A stretch of DNA of 64,000 nt, from contig NZ_OU745373.1 in the NCBI RefSeq assembly GCF_916618745.1, positions 1,332,501 to 1,396,500 on the forward strand, in the 5' to 3' direction. The notes beneath the pieces are model-generated. The model was not told the origin of the DNA and did no database searches. It worked only from the letters and a program-made list of their open reading frames with translations. The first letter of the stretch is position 1. Each line of letters starts with the position of its first letter. Source of the DNA: Cardiobacterium sp. Marseille-Q4385 (GTDB taxonomy: Bacteria > Pseudomonadota > Gammaproteobacteria > Cardiobacteriales > Cardiobacteriaceae). The position numbers and the translations under genes are program-made. Positions 26,161 through 34,553 of this stretch are shown here, one piece after another.

Positions 26161-27477
26161 ATGCCTGCCCAGACCCTCACCGCCGGCGCCAATGCCCCCA
26201 TCCGCGATCCAGTCCGCCTCACCCTCCGCATCGATAGTAGCGAGCCGATCGATTGCGCTGCCTACCGCCTTGCCGCCGATGGCCGCGTGCGCGGCGACCA
26301 CGACATGATCTTCTACAACCAACCGCGCAGCGACGACGGCAGCATCGCCTGCCATGCCGGCGAGCGCCGCAGCGAATACCACCTCGACCTCACCCGTCAG
26401 CCGGCGGACATCGAGCGCATTGCCATCGCCTTTAGCGGCGCCGCGCCACTCTCCCGCTTCAGCCACCTCAGCCTCGACATCAGCGAAAACGGCACAGCTA
26501 CCCTGCATTGCCCGGTCGAACACCTCGGTGAGCGGCAAGAAACCGCGCTCATCCTCGGCGAATGCTACCGTCGCGACGGAGCCTGGAAATTCCGCTTCAT
26601 CGCACAAGGCTTCGTCGGCGGTCTTAAACCACTGTCCGAACACTACGGCGTGGAGATTGCCGACGATGACGAAGAAGAAGCGGCGGGGGTAGAGGAGACT
26701 GCCGCTAACCCGCTGCACAACGCCGCCTGGCAAGAAGAAAACAGCCTCGCCAATGCCGCCCAACACCAGCCACTGGCCGACTGGTTCGCGCGCAAACAAA
26801 TCCGCGTCCGCTTCAACCATGCTGCCGTCGATATGCGCGGCTACTACGACGAAGCCGCCGCCCTCCTTGGCAGCGAACACGTCCTGCTCAACAACCTGCT
26901 CAATCAAATCAACTGGGCCTACCGCCACCGTCACGACGGCTTGCGTCTCGACCTCAAACCCTACGCCGCAGCGGAGAGCAAACGCCTGCTTGCCATCGTG
27001 CGCGAACTCTACGACGCAACCCTGATTGCCCGCTATCACTACGACAAAGCCAAACACAGCCTGCACATCCAGCTACAAAACGCCCAGCCCGTGCGCCAAT
27101 TCCTCGGTGGCGGCTGGCTGGAATGGTATGCCCTCGGCAACCTGCTGAGTGAGGCGGCCAAACGCGGCGCGAACTACCGCTTCGCCTGCGCGCGCGGCGT
27201 CCACATCGAATTCGCGAACGGCGACAAACACGAACTCGATGTTGCCTACCTGCCGCTAGGCAAACCCCCGCTCATCATCGAATGCAAAAGCGGCGAATAC
27301 CGGCGCGATCTCGATAAATACCTCAACCTGCGTAAACGCCTTGATTTACCACCAAGCCACTACCTCATCCTCGCGACCGACCTCAGCCATGCCCAGGCAA
27401 ACTCACTGAGCGCGATGTACCAGCTCACCTTCGTTACCCCGGATAGACTGCTGCCGCACTGCCTGCCATTGCTGTAA
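26161..27477 (+). CDS. TerD domain fused to a PD-(D/E)XK nuclease-like domain
   Basis: 438 aa. Residues ~1-175 read as a divergent TerD domain: CAAYRLAADGRVRGDHDMIF and YNQPRSDDGSI parallel the calcium-binding loop (DLDASAFLLD...FYN), and ECYRRDGAWKFRFIAQGFVGGL matches the TerD C-terminal strand pair. A charged linker (DDDEEEAAGVEE) follows. Residues ~350-385 have ELDVAYLP then LIIECKSGEY: Asp360, Glu374 and Lys376 form a D-x13-ExK site of the PD-(D/E)XK fold, as in DUF1887/Card1-type nucleases. Some TerD acidic positions are lost (CAAY in place of DLDA). Likely a stress-response nuclease; activity untested. It probably shares an operon with the exonuclease and DUF1820 genes. Confidence 0.78.
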   Translation: MPAQTLTAGANAPIRDPVRLTLRIDSSEPIDCAAYRLAADGRVRGDHDMIFYNQPRSDDGSIACHAGERRSEYHLDLTRQPADIERIAIAFSGAAPLSRFSHLSLDISENGTATLHCPVEHLGERQETALILGECYRRDGAWKFRFIAQGFVGGLKPLSEHYGVEIADDDEEEAAGVEETAANPLHNAAWQEENSLANAAQHQPLADWFARKQIRVRFNHAAVDMRGYYDEAAALLGSEHVLLNNLLNQINWAYRHRHDGLRLDLKPYAAAESKRLLAIVRELYDATLIARYHYDKAKHSLHIQLQNAQPVRQFLGGGWLEWYALGNLLSEAAKRGANYRFACARGVHIEFANGDKHELDVAYLPLGKPPLIIECKSGEYRRDLDKYLNLRKRLDLPPSHYLILATDLSHAQANSLSAMYQLTFVTPDRLLPHCLPLL

Positions 27478-27527
27478 ACATTTTTCTACCAAGCCATTAT
27501 CAAAAAAATCAACACGGTACCGCCGGG

Positions 27528-27546
27528 TTTGGCATAAAACATGCAA
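27528..27546 (+). promoter_or_regulatory. Sigma-54-like promoter candidate
   Basis: TTTGGCATAAAACATGCAA has the invariant GG and GC doublets exactly 10 bases apart (27531-27532, 27543-27544), as required for sigma-54 promoters. It lies ~35 bases before the ATG at 27581. The flanking match is imperfect, so this is tentative. Confidence 0.35.
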
Positions 27547-27580
27547 ACATGAGCAAAACAACACCAGACAGGGAACCGGC

Positions 27581-28891
27581 ATGCCACAACAGGCCAACCT
27601 CTACGAAATCCTCGCCGCCTGGCAACGCAACCGCCGACAGCGCTTCACCGACCGCACCGTCCTCGAACTGTGGCAGCGGCGGATGCTAACCCGCTTTTTC
27701 AAAGAAACCCTGCCGCAAAGCCCCTACTACCGGTCTTGCCTCAAAGAATCCATCCAAAACTGGCCGGTGATGAACCCGGTGGATCTCACCCGCCACTTCG
27801 ACCAAATCAACACCCTCGGCGCCAGACACGAAGAAGTCTTCGCCCTCGGCGTGCGTGCCGATATCTCGCGCGACTACGCCTACTTTGCCCGCGACTACAC
27901 CCCGCTTCTCTCCGCTGGCAGCAAAGGCCGCTGCCGCGCCTACATCCTCAGCCACGAAGAACGGGTGGACCGCATCGGCGCCATCCTCGCCCGTCTCTAC
28001 CCGGACGAACTGCCGGAAGGCACCAGCATCGCCTGGTACTTCCGCAGTAACAATGCGCCCTACCACACCCTGAAAACAAGCACCCTCGAAATCCAGAGCT
28101 ACGACCTGCAAGAACACCCCTCCTATCTCGCACAAAAACTGCGCCATCAGCAGCCGCACCTCATCATCGCCCCAGTCAGCGTCCTCCTGCGCATCCTCAG
28201 CCTTATCATGGAAGGGCGCCTCGAACTCGAACGCTGTAACCGCGTCTATAACAGCGGCGAAGTGATGACCGCGCGCGACCGTCTCGCCCTGCGCCGCCAG
28301 TTCGCCACCGTCGGTGACATCTATCAGGGCGTGGAAGGGATGCTCGGCGTCACCTGCGCGCATGGCCGCCTGCACCTTTGCGAAGAGAAATACCTCATCG
28401 AAAAAGAATGGCTGGATGACGTCCACTATATCCCGCTTATCACCTCATTCACCGCTCACGCCCTGCCGCTGGTGCGCTACCGCGTGGACGACGTGCTGCA
28501 ACACGATCCGCAACCCTGCCCCTGCGGTAACTGCGCCGACAGCGTGCGCGCCATCGAAGGCCGCACTGACGACATCTTCATCCTGCCCTCGCCAAACCTC
28601 ACCCGCCGCATCAAAATCTACCCGCAGACCAGCCACCACACCCTGGCCCGCCTGCTGCCGTGGAAAAACGACTACCAGCTGAACCAGCACAGCCCGACCG
28701 GCATCACCCTCACCGCTGCCACCGATGCTGACACCCTGCACAACTGCCGCGCCCACCTGCAACTCGTCTGGCAAAAACTCGGCGTCGATACCGCCCGGTT
28801 GCAATGGCGGCTTGATGACCACCTGCCCCAAGCCGATCCGGGCAGCGAACAACGCCGCATCCGCCGTCTGCCAATGGCGATGCGGGCCTGA
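27581..28891 (+). CDS. Adenylate-forming enzyme, PaaK/CapK-like
   Basis: 436 aa. An N-terminal helix-rich part is followed by LSAGSKGRCRAYILSHEER, a variant of the ATP-binding P-loop (SSGTTG in PaaK), YNSGEVMTARDR, IYQGVEGMLGVTC (the Y.xTE-like motif) and PLVRYRVDDVL. This is the layout of phenylacetate-CoA ligase/F390 synthetase relatives, which activate an acid as acyl-AMP. It lacks a carrier domain. Four cysteines (CPCGNC near 310) resemble the cysteine-rich loop of that group. The substrate is unknown. AGGGAA precedes the start. Confidence 0.75.
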   Translation: MPQQANLYEILAAWQRNRRQRFTDRTVLELWQRRMLTRFFKETLPQSPYYRSCLKESIQNWPVMNPVDLTRHFDQINTLGARHEEVFALGVRADISRDYAYFARDYTPLLSAGSKGRCRAYILSHEERVDRIGAILARLYPDELPEGTSIAWYFRSNNAPYHTLKTSTLEIQSYDLQEHPSYLAQKLRHQQPHLIIAPVSVLLRILSLIMEGRLELERCNRVYNSGEVMTARDRLALRRQFATVGDIYQGVEGMLGVTCAHGRLHLCEEKYLIEKEWLDDVHYIPLITSFTAHALPLVRYRVDDVLQHDPQPCPCGNCADSVRAIEGRTDDIFILPSPNLTRRIKIYPQTSHHTLARLLPWKNDYQLNQHSPTGITLTAATDADTLHNCRAHLQLVWQKLGVDTARLQWRLDDHLPQADPGSEQRRIRRLPMAMRA

Positions 28892-28908
28892 CGGCAACCG
28901 CTGCGGAC

Positions 28909-28935
28909 AAAAAAACCGCTAATGCGGGTTTTTTT
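28909..28935 (+). terminator. Terminator between the adenylating enzyme and coaBC
   Basis: AAAAAAACCGC / GCGGGTTTTTTT around loop TAAT, with one bulged G. A and T runs on both sides suit both converging genes. Confidence 0.8.
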
Positions 28936-28987
28936 AGTTCTCCGCGCCATACTGGCCGTACCGTTACAGCGCGCCAACGCGCCCAGA

Positions 28988-30172
28988 TTATTTTCTGAAG
29001 TGGCTATAAGCGGCGCGAATGTGGTCAAGGAGGCTTTCTGCCAGCGCGCTTTTGCTCTGCCGTGGCAGCGGGATTTCCCGCGCGGCGCTGATGAGGGTCG
29101 CGCTGTTGTCGTCTGCGCCGAAGACATCGCCGCTCACGTCGTTGGCGATGATGAGGTCGAGGTTTTTGCGCGCGCGTTTGGCGCGGGCGTAGGCGAGCAG
29201 GTTTTCGGTTTCGGCGGCGAAGCCCACGGTGTAGGGGCGTGTCTCGGGCGGCAATGCGGCGATGGTCGCGATGACGTCCGGATTTTGCACGAGGGTGAGG
29301 GTGAGCGGGGCGTCGCCCTGTTTTTTTTGTTTTTGTGTGGCGGGATGCTCGACGCGGTAGTCGGCAACGGCGGCAGCGGAGAGGTAGATGTCGCCAGGGT
29401 GGGCGAGAGCGGCGGCAAGCAGGTCTGCGGCGCTTTCGATGTTGATGCGGGTCACGCCCGGCGGGGTCGGCAATGCGGTCGGGCCGCTGATGAGGGTGAC
29501 AGCAGCGCCACGGCGCGCAGCGGCGGCAGCCAGCGCGTAACCCATTTTGCCGCTGCTGTGGTTGGAGAGGTAGCGCACCGGGTCAATGGCTTCGCGCGTC
29601 GGTCCGGCAGTGATGGTGAGGTGGATGCCCTGCCAATCCCGCTTGGGCGTGAGCCAGTCACGCAGGGTTTCGGGTTCGGGCAGGCGGCCCGCGCCGATGT
29701 CGCCACAGGCTTGCGCGCCGCTATCGCTGGGGATAACGGTGTGTTTCTCGCGGGCAGCAAGGGTGGCGAGGTTTGCCTGCACGGCGGGGTGGGCGAGCAT
29801 GTGGCAGTTCATCGCCGGTGCGAGGTAGATGTGTGCGTTTGTCGCGAGGTAGAGGGTGGTGAGGAGGTCGTCGGCGATGCCGTGCGCGAGTTTGCCGAGG
29901 ATGTTCGCGGTGGCGGGGGCGATGAGGTAGGCATCCGCCCAGCGCGCCAGTTCGATGTGCCCCATGCCCTGTTCAGCAGCGGGGTCAAAGAGGTCGTGCC
30001 GCACCGCCTCGCCGGAGACGGCCTGCAAGGTAGTCGGGCTGATGAAGTGGGCGGCGTGGGCGGTGTGGACGATGCGGACGTTGTCCCCCTGTTTTTTCAG
30101 GAGGCGGACGAGGTGCGGGATTTTGTAGGCGGCGATGCCACCGCTGATGCCGATGAGGATGTTCTGCGTCAT
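28988..30172 (-). CDS. coaBC: Bifunctional phosphopantothenoylcysteine decarboxylase/synthetase
   Basis: 394 aa. The N-terminal CoaC part has ISGGIAAYKI, the His of MGHIELARWADAYLIAPATANILGK and APAMNCHM (proton-donor Cys). The C-terminal CoaB part has ITAGPTREAIDPVRYLSNHSSGKMGYALA and AAVADYRVEHPA. It makes 4'-phosphopantetheine for CoA. Divergent from radC, as usual in gammaproteobacteria. Confidence 0.96.
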   Translation of the reverse strand: MTQNILIGISGGIAAYKIPHLVRLLKKQGDNVRIVHTAHAAHFISPTTLQAVSGEAVRHDLFDPAAEQGMGHIELARWADAYLIAPATANILGKLAHGIADDLLTTLYLATNAHIYLAPAMNCHMLAHPAVQANLATLAAREKHTVIPSDSGAQACGDIGAGRLPEPETLRDWLTPKRDWQGIHLTITAGPTREAIDPVRYLSNHSSGKMGYALAAAAARRGAAVTLISGPTALPTPPGVTRINIESAADLLAAALAHPGDIYLSAAAVADYRVEHPATQKQKKQGDAPLTLTLVQNPDVIATIAALPPETRPYTVGFAAETENLLAYARAKRARKNLDLIIANDVSGDVFGADDNSATLISAAREIPLPRQSKSALAESLLDHIRAAYSHFRK

Positions 30173-30177
30173 ATAAT
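30172..30177 (+). promoter_or_regulatory. Putative -10 element of radC
   Basis: TATAAT, 30 bases before the radC ATG at 30208, in the coaBC/radC divergent gap. The -35 is weak. Confidence 0.45.
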
Positions 30178-30207
30178 GCTGCCGTTTTTTTGAGGGAAAT
30201 CATTGTA

Positions 30208-30882
30208 ATGGATGAGGATGCGTTCTCAACGGATATGCCGCGCGAGCGTCTGCTGACGAAAGGCGCGGCGGCGTTGGCCGATTATGAGCTGCTGGCGATT
30301 TTGCTGCGCACTGGTGCGAAGGGCGTGGATGTGCTGCGTTTTGCGCAAGATTTGCTGAAAGCGCGTGGTGGCCTGGTTGGCCTCTTTAACAGTCGTCCTG
30401 CCGATTTGCAGGCGTTGCGCGGCCTCGGCAAGGCAAAATCGGCGGAGATTCTTGCCGTTACGGAGTTGGCGCGGCGTTTCATGGCGGAAGAGATGCGTCA
30501 TCCCTCGTGGTCGTTTTCTTCGCCGGACGATGTGCGCAATTTTCTGCTGCTGCAATTCAAGGGGCAGGGGCTGGAATCTTTCGGCGTGCTTTTCCTCAAT
30601 CAGCAGCACGGTTTTATCGCCTTCGAGCGTCTGGCAGCGGGCGCAGCCGGAGCGGTCAATATTCCCGCGCGCGAGCTCTTTGCCAGCGCCCTGCATCATC
30701 ACGCTGCCGCCGTCATCCTCGCCCATAATCATCCGGCGGGCAGTACCGAGCCATCAGCTGCCGACCGCGCTGCGACGAAGCAGATTGAGGCGGCGTTAGC
30801 ACTGATGGAAGTGCGCTTGCTGGACCACTTCATCGTCGCCGGTAACACGCTGGTTTCTATGCGGGAATGCGGTGGTTGGTGA
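30208..30882 (+). CDS. radC: RadC family JAB/MPN protein
   Basis: 224 aa. MPRERLLTKGAAALADYELLAILLRTG opens the RadC N-terminal helix-hairpin-helix region. The C-terminal JAMM metal site is HNHPAGSTEPSAAD (HxHx(7)Sx(2)D), preceded by ELFASALHHHAAAVILA. Long annotated as a DNA repair protein, but its true activity is unsettled. The ATG at 30208 is used; a TTG further up is unlikely. Confidence 0.94.
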   Translation: MDEDAFSTDMPRERLLTKGAAALADYELLAILLRTGAKGVDVLRFAQDLLKARGGLVGLFNSRPADLQALRGLGKAKSAEILAVTELARRFMAEEMRHPSWSFSSPDDVRNFLLLQFKGQGLESFGVLFLNQQHGFIAFERLAAGAAGAVNIPARELFASALHHHAAAVILAHNHPAGSTEPSAADRAATKQIEAALALMEVRLLDHFIVAGNTLVSMRECGGW

Positions 30883-30925
30883 TACAATGCGTTAACGTTT
30901 TTTTATGGATGAGGATTTGATTTTT

Positions 30926-31747
30926 ATGCTGAAAACCGCCTTGATTGTGGATGATTCCCGTCTCGCGCGCCTCACTTTGAAGCGATTGCTGACCAAATAC
31001 GATATTGACGTGATTGAAGCCGAAAGCGTCATCGATGGTGAAAGCTGGATTTCCCGCCATACCCTGCCAGATATCGTCTTCATGGACATCATGATGCCCG
31101 ATTTGGACGGTTACGAAGGCTTGGCACGGCTGCGCGCTGATCCGGAAACGCATGATTTGCCGGTCATCATGTATTCCGGCGACATTTCCGAAGAAGCGCG
31201 GCAGAAAGCACGCGATGCCGGCGCGACCGGCTATCTGCCGAAACCCGCCGACGCCAGCCGCCTTGATCACCTGCTTGCCGCGCTGCGTGACCGTGTGCGT
31301 CCAGCGGCGCAACCTATAGCGCAACCCGCTCCGCCGCCGCCCCCGCCGCCGAAACCCGTTTCTGCCCCGCCACCGGTACGTGCCGTGGTAGATGAACCCG
31401 ATTTCGACGTGGTCACGCCGTCTTATGTCGCCCCCGCCGCTGTGCCGCAGCAACAGGCGCATATTCCGCTGGCCGTCACCTATGTGGATACCACGGAAAT
31501 CACCCGCCGCATTGATGCCCTCGAACGTCAGCTCACCCTGACCCAGGAAAAAGCGCAGCGCGCCGCCGACGAAGGCAAAGCGGGTGTGACTGCCGACATC
31601 GAAAAACAGCGCAAAGAAGTGCAGCACCTGCAAACCCGCCTCGCCGAAAGCGATCGCCGCGCGACCATCTCCATCGTTATCGGCGGCATCGCCCTGCTGA
31701 TTGCCGTGCTGGCCGTCGTCTGGCAGTTGTTGCACCTCGGCAGCTGA
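30926..31747 (+). CDS. Membrane-anchored response regulator receiver protein
   Basis: 273 aa. Residues 4-~120 are a complete receiver domain: acidic pair Asp9-Asp10, phospho-acceptor Asp54 in VFMDIMMPD, Ser84 and Lys106 in YLPKPAD. A Pro/Ala-rich linker with a run of seven prolines follows (~125-160), then a predicted coiled coil (RIDALERQLTLTQEKAQRA to RLAESDRRA) and a single C-terminal membrane helix (ISIVIGGIALLIAVLAVVWQ). No DNA-binding output domain exists. It could be a tethered phospho-switch. The ATG at 30926 is chosen for GAGG upstream; an ATG seven codons earlier has no such site. No histidine kinase is nearby. Confidence 0.85.
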   Translation: MLKTALIVDDSRLARLTLKRLLTKYDIDVIEAESVIDGESWISRHTLPDIVFMDIMMPDLDGYEGLARLRADPETHDLPVIMYSGDISEEARQKARDAGATGYLPKPADASRLDHLLAALRDRVRPAAQPIAQPAPPPPPPPKPVSAPPPVRAVVDEPDFDVVTPSYVAPAAVPQQQAHIPLAVTYVDTTEITRRIDALERQLTLTQEKAQRAADEGKAGVTADIEKQRKEVQHLQTRLAESDRRATISIVIGGIALLIAVLAVVWQLLHLGS

Positions 31748-31766
31748 TTCTTCCTCTCCCCGACAT

Positions 31767-31793
31767 AAACGCCACGTCCTGTGGCGTTTTTCA
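31767..31793 (+). terminator. Terminator after the receiver gene
   Basis: AAACGCCAC / GTGGCGTTT with loop GTCCT and TTTTT tail, ~20 bases past the stop. Confidence 0.88.
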
Positions 31794-31818
31794 TTTCCCC
31801 AACCGAGACAAAAACACC

Positions 31819-32385
31819 ATGAACCCGACAATAGACCTGCTTTTACGGCGCAACTCACCACGCCCGGCGCAACTCGCCGATCCCGCCCCCAGCGATGACG
31901 AACTGACCCTCATCCTGCGCGCTGCGACCCGTGTTTCTGATCACGGCAATCTCACTCCGTGGCGGCTGGACGTATTCAAAAAGCCGGCGCAGGAAGCGCT
32001 CTATCAAACCCTGCTCGGCATCTGGCAATGGAAATATCCCGATGCCGACGAAGGCCTGACCGCGAAAAAAACTGGCTTCGTCCGTGCGGCACCGCTGCTC
32101 ATCATGGTTTCGAGCCGCCTCAACACGATCAGCACCGTGCCGCGCTACGAACAAATCCTCTCCGGCGGTGCTGTCTGCCAGAACCTCATCATTGCCGCAA
32201 GCGCGCTGGGTTACGGCACCTGCTGGCTGACCCCGTGGGCGGCAAGCGATGCCGACGTCAAGGCTCACCTCAATGTCAAGGCAGAAGACGACATCCTCGG
32301 CTTCATCTCGCTCGGCACTCCGGCCATCACCCCTCCGGAACGCTTCCGCCCGCCGCTGGAAGACGTAGTGGTGTGGCATGAATAG
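31819..32385 (+). CDS. Nitroreductase family protein (YdjA-like)
   Basis: 188 aa. LLRRNSPRPAQLADPAPSDD opens like YdjA/TdsD nitroreductases, ATRVSDHGNLTPWR is the FMN-contact loop, and GGAVCQNLIIAASALGYGTCW the dimer helix. These are flavin NAD(P)H oxidoreductases with broad acceptors. Its end overlaps the NYN gene by 8 bases, so they form an operon. Confidence 0.87.
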   Translation: MNPTIDLLLRRNSPRPAQLADPAPSDDELTLILRAATRVSDHGNLTPWRLDVFKKPAQEALYQTLLGIWQWKYPDADEGLTAKKTGFVRAAPLLIMVSSRLNTISTVPRYEQILSGGAVCQNLIIAASALGYGTCWLTPWAASDADVKAHLNVKAEDDILGFISLGTPAITPPERFRPPLEDVVVWHE

Positions 32386-33355
32386 CCCGGAAAAACAGGA
32401 CAGACTCGCCGTCCTTATTGATGCGGATAATGCTTCTGCGGCGGCTGTTTCCGGCCTTTTCGCGGAAATTGCCAAACTGGGCATTGCCAGCGTCAAGCGT
32501 ATTTACGGCGATTGGAGCCGTCCAGAACCGCAGGGCTGGAAAAAAGACGTGTTACTGCGCCATGCACTGATGCCGGTGCAGCAATTTGCCTACACGACCG
32601 GCAAAGACGCCACCGACATGAAGCTCATCATCGACGCGATGGATCTGCTGTACAGCGGCACTTTCGACGGTTTCTGCCTCGTGTCCAGCGATAGCGATTT
32701 CACCCCGCTGGCCGCCCGTATCCGCGACAATGGCCTCACCGTGTACGGCTTTGGACGACGCAATACTCCGGAAGCCTTCCGCCAGTTTTGCGACCGCTTT
32801 TTCTATTTGGAAAACCTGCAAGAAACGACTGCCGCAGAAGAAGGCGATAAAAGCACGGCGGCAACTGCCACGACAGCGCCCCCAGCGCGCAAAATTATCA
32901 CCGAGGCCTTGCGCGATTTGCTCAACAAAGCCGTCAAAGACTGTATTGACGACACTACGGGCTGGGCCTTTGTCGGCCGCATCGGCACCTACCTGCGGCA
33001 AACCCAGCCGGACTTCAATACGCGCAGCTTCGGCTACGACAAACTGTCCAGCCTGCTCAAGGCACTAGGCGGCCTGCAATTCCGCCATGATGACGCCAGA
33101 CGGATGTATTGCCGCCGCATTCCTTACAGCGACCTGCTCAAACTGTTGAGTAACGACGCCATGCCCAAATTCCGCAACAGGGACGGCTGGGCCAAAATCC
33201 ACGCGCTGGAAACCTATCTCGCCTCGCGCTGGTCCTATCAAGAATACGGCTTCGCCAGTTTCACTGCCCTGCTTGAAACCGTCCACAACGCAGAAATACG
33301 CAACGACAGCGTACGCCTGACGCAGGCCGCAACGCCGGCCATAGCTGGCGAATAA
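32378..33355 (+). CDS. NYN domain ribonuclease-like protein with C-terminal LOTUS/OST-HTH domain
   Basis: 325 aa. Residues ~8-150 form an NYN (PIN-like) nuclease domain: LIDADNAS, KDATDMKLIIDAMDLLYSG and LVSSDSDFTPLA keep the acidic metal-binding residues. Residues ~170-245 (ITEALRDLLNKAVKDC to RRMYCRRI) form an OST-HTH/LOTUS RNA-binding module, and a second copy-like stretch may follow at the C-terminus. Architecture matches LabA/MARF1-type proteins thought to cut or bind RNA. Start supported by overlap with the nitroreductase. Confidence 0.87.
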   Translation: MNSPEKQDRLAVLIDADNASAAAVSGLFAEIAKLGIASVKRIYGDWSRPEPQGWKKDVLLRHALMPVQQFAYTTGKDATDMKLIIDAMDLLYSGTFDGFCLVSSDSDFTPLAARIRDNGLTVYGFGRRNTPEAFRQFCDRFFYLENLQETTAAEEGDKSTAATATTAPPARKIITEALRDLLNKAVKDCIDDTTGWAFVGRIGTYLRQTQPDFNTRSFGYDKLSSLLKALGGLQFRHDDARRMYCRRIPYSDLLKLLSNDAMPKFRNRDGWAKIHALETYLASRWSYQEYGFASFTALLETVHNAEIRNDSVRLTQAATPAIAGE

Positions 33356-33359
33356 CCGC

Positions 33360-34553
33360 TTACGCCTCGCCGATAATCAGTGCCGCGTTGTTGCCGCCGA
33401 AGGCAAAGGAGGTGCTCAATGCCAGGCGGCGTCCGGCGGGGAAGTGGCTGCTGTCGCCGGTCAAATGGATGGGCGGCAGGGCGGGATCGTAGGCGGGGCA
33501 GCGTGCGTCGGGCAGGCGGCCGTCGGGATTGTCGCGGCGCGAGGTATGCAGCCAGCACAGCGCGGCTTCCAGCGCGCCAGCGGCGGCAAGGGTATGGCCG
33601 GTGAGTGTTTTGGTGGAGGTGCAGGCGGTGTGCGGCAGGGTGGCGGCGACGGCTTGTGCCTCCATGAGGTCGTTCTGCACGGTGCCGGTGCCATGCAGGT
33701 TGAGCCAGCCGATCGTTTCTGGCGCAAGCCGGGCATGGGTGAGCGCGGCACGAATAGCAGCGACGGCACCCGCACCGTCGGGGCGCGGTGAGGACATGTG
33801 GTAGGCATCGCTGCTCGCGCCGTAGCCGTAGAGGATTTGTGTGTCGGTGGCAAGCGCTTCGCGGCTGGCGACGAAGACGGCAGCGGCTTCGCCAATGTTG
33901 ATGCCGTCGCGTCCGGTGGTGAACGGGCGGGCGCGGTCGGCAGAAAGCACTTCCAGGGCGGCAAAGCCGTGGATGGTCAGCGCTGACAGGGTATCGACGC
34001 CGCCGCAGATGACGGCATCGGCTGCGCCGCTGGCAAGCAGGCGAGCGGCGCTGATGAGAGCGCGCGCGCCGGAGGTGCAGGCGGTGGAGATGCCATAGGC
34101 GGGGCCGCGCAGGTGATAAGCGGCGGCGACGCAATCGGCGGGAGCGGACATGCGCTGTTTGCCGACGGAAAAGCCCGCCTCCGCCCACGGCGTGCCGTGT
34201 ATGTGTGCTTCGAGGGCAGCACGGTTAGCGTCGCCGCCACTGGTCGAGGTGCCGAGGACGACGGCAACGCGTTCGGCGCCGAAGCGGGCGATGGCGGCAC
34301 GGATGGTGTCTTCTATCTGGCAGAGCGCCTGCCAAAGCAGGCGGTTGTTGTCGGTATGGTGTTCAGGCGGCAGGTCAACAGGCAGCGGCTGCCAGTCGTG
34401 CATGGGGCAGCGGCCAACGGCGAGACGGCGTCCGGATAGCCAGTTGTCTTCATAGGTGAGCGGCTGCGCGGCGGGATCATAGAGGGTCGTGAGTGTGGCG
34501 GCGCTGCCGTTGCCGAGGGCGCTGATGAGGCCGGGGCGATGCAGATGGATCAT
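33360..34553 (-). CDS. Beta-ketoacyl-ACP synthase (type II KAS, aryl-polyene-type)
   Basis: 397 aa. Catalytic triad of a ketosynthase: Cys in ISTACTSGARAL, His in NLHGTGTVQNDLMEA, His in KTLTGHTLAAAG, closing with STSFAFGGNNAAL. It begins MIHLHRPGLISALGNG, shorter than FabF. Coupled by ATGA to a DUF3261 lipoprotein gene, a partner known from aryl polyene gene clusters, so it probably elongates a polyene rather than membrane fatty acids. The other cluster genes are not in this window. Role is inferred from this pairing. Confidence 0.82.
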   Translation of the reverse strand: MIHLHRPGLISALGNGSAATLTTLYDPAAQPLTYEDNWLSGRRLAVGRCPMHDWQPLPVDLPPEHHTDNNRLLWQALCQIEDTIRAAIARFGAERVAVVLGTSTSGGDANRAALEAHIHGTPWAEAGFSVGKQRMSAPADCVAAAYHLRGPAYGISTACTSGARALISAARLLASGAADAVICGGVDTLSALTIHGFAALEVLSADRARPFTTGRDGINIGEAAAVFVASREALATDTQILYGYGASSDAYHMSSPRPDGAGAVAAIRAALTHARLAPETIGWLNLHGTGTVQNDLMEAQAVAATLPHTACTSTKTLTGHTLAAAGALEAALCWLHTSRRDNPDGRLPDARCPAYDPALPPIHLTGDSSHFPAGRRLALSTSFAFGGNNAALIIGEA

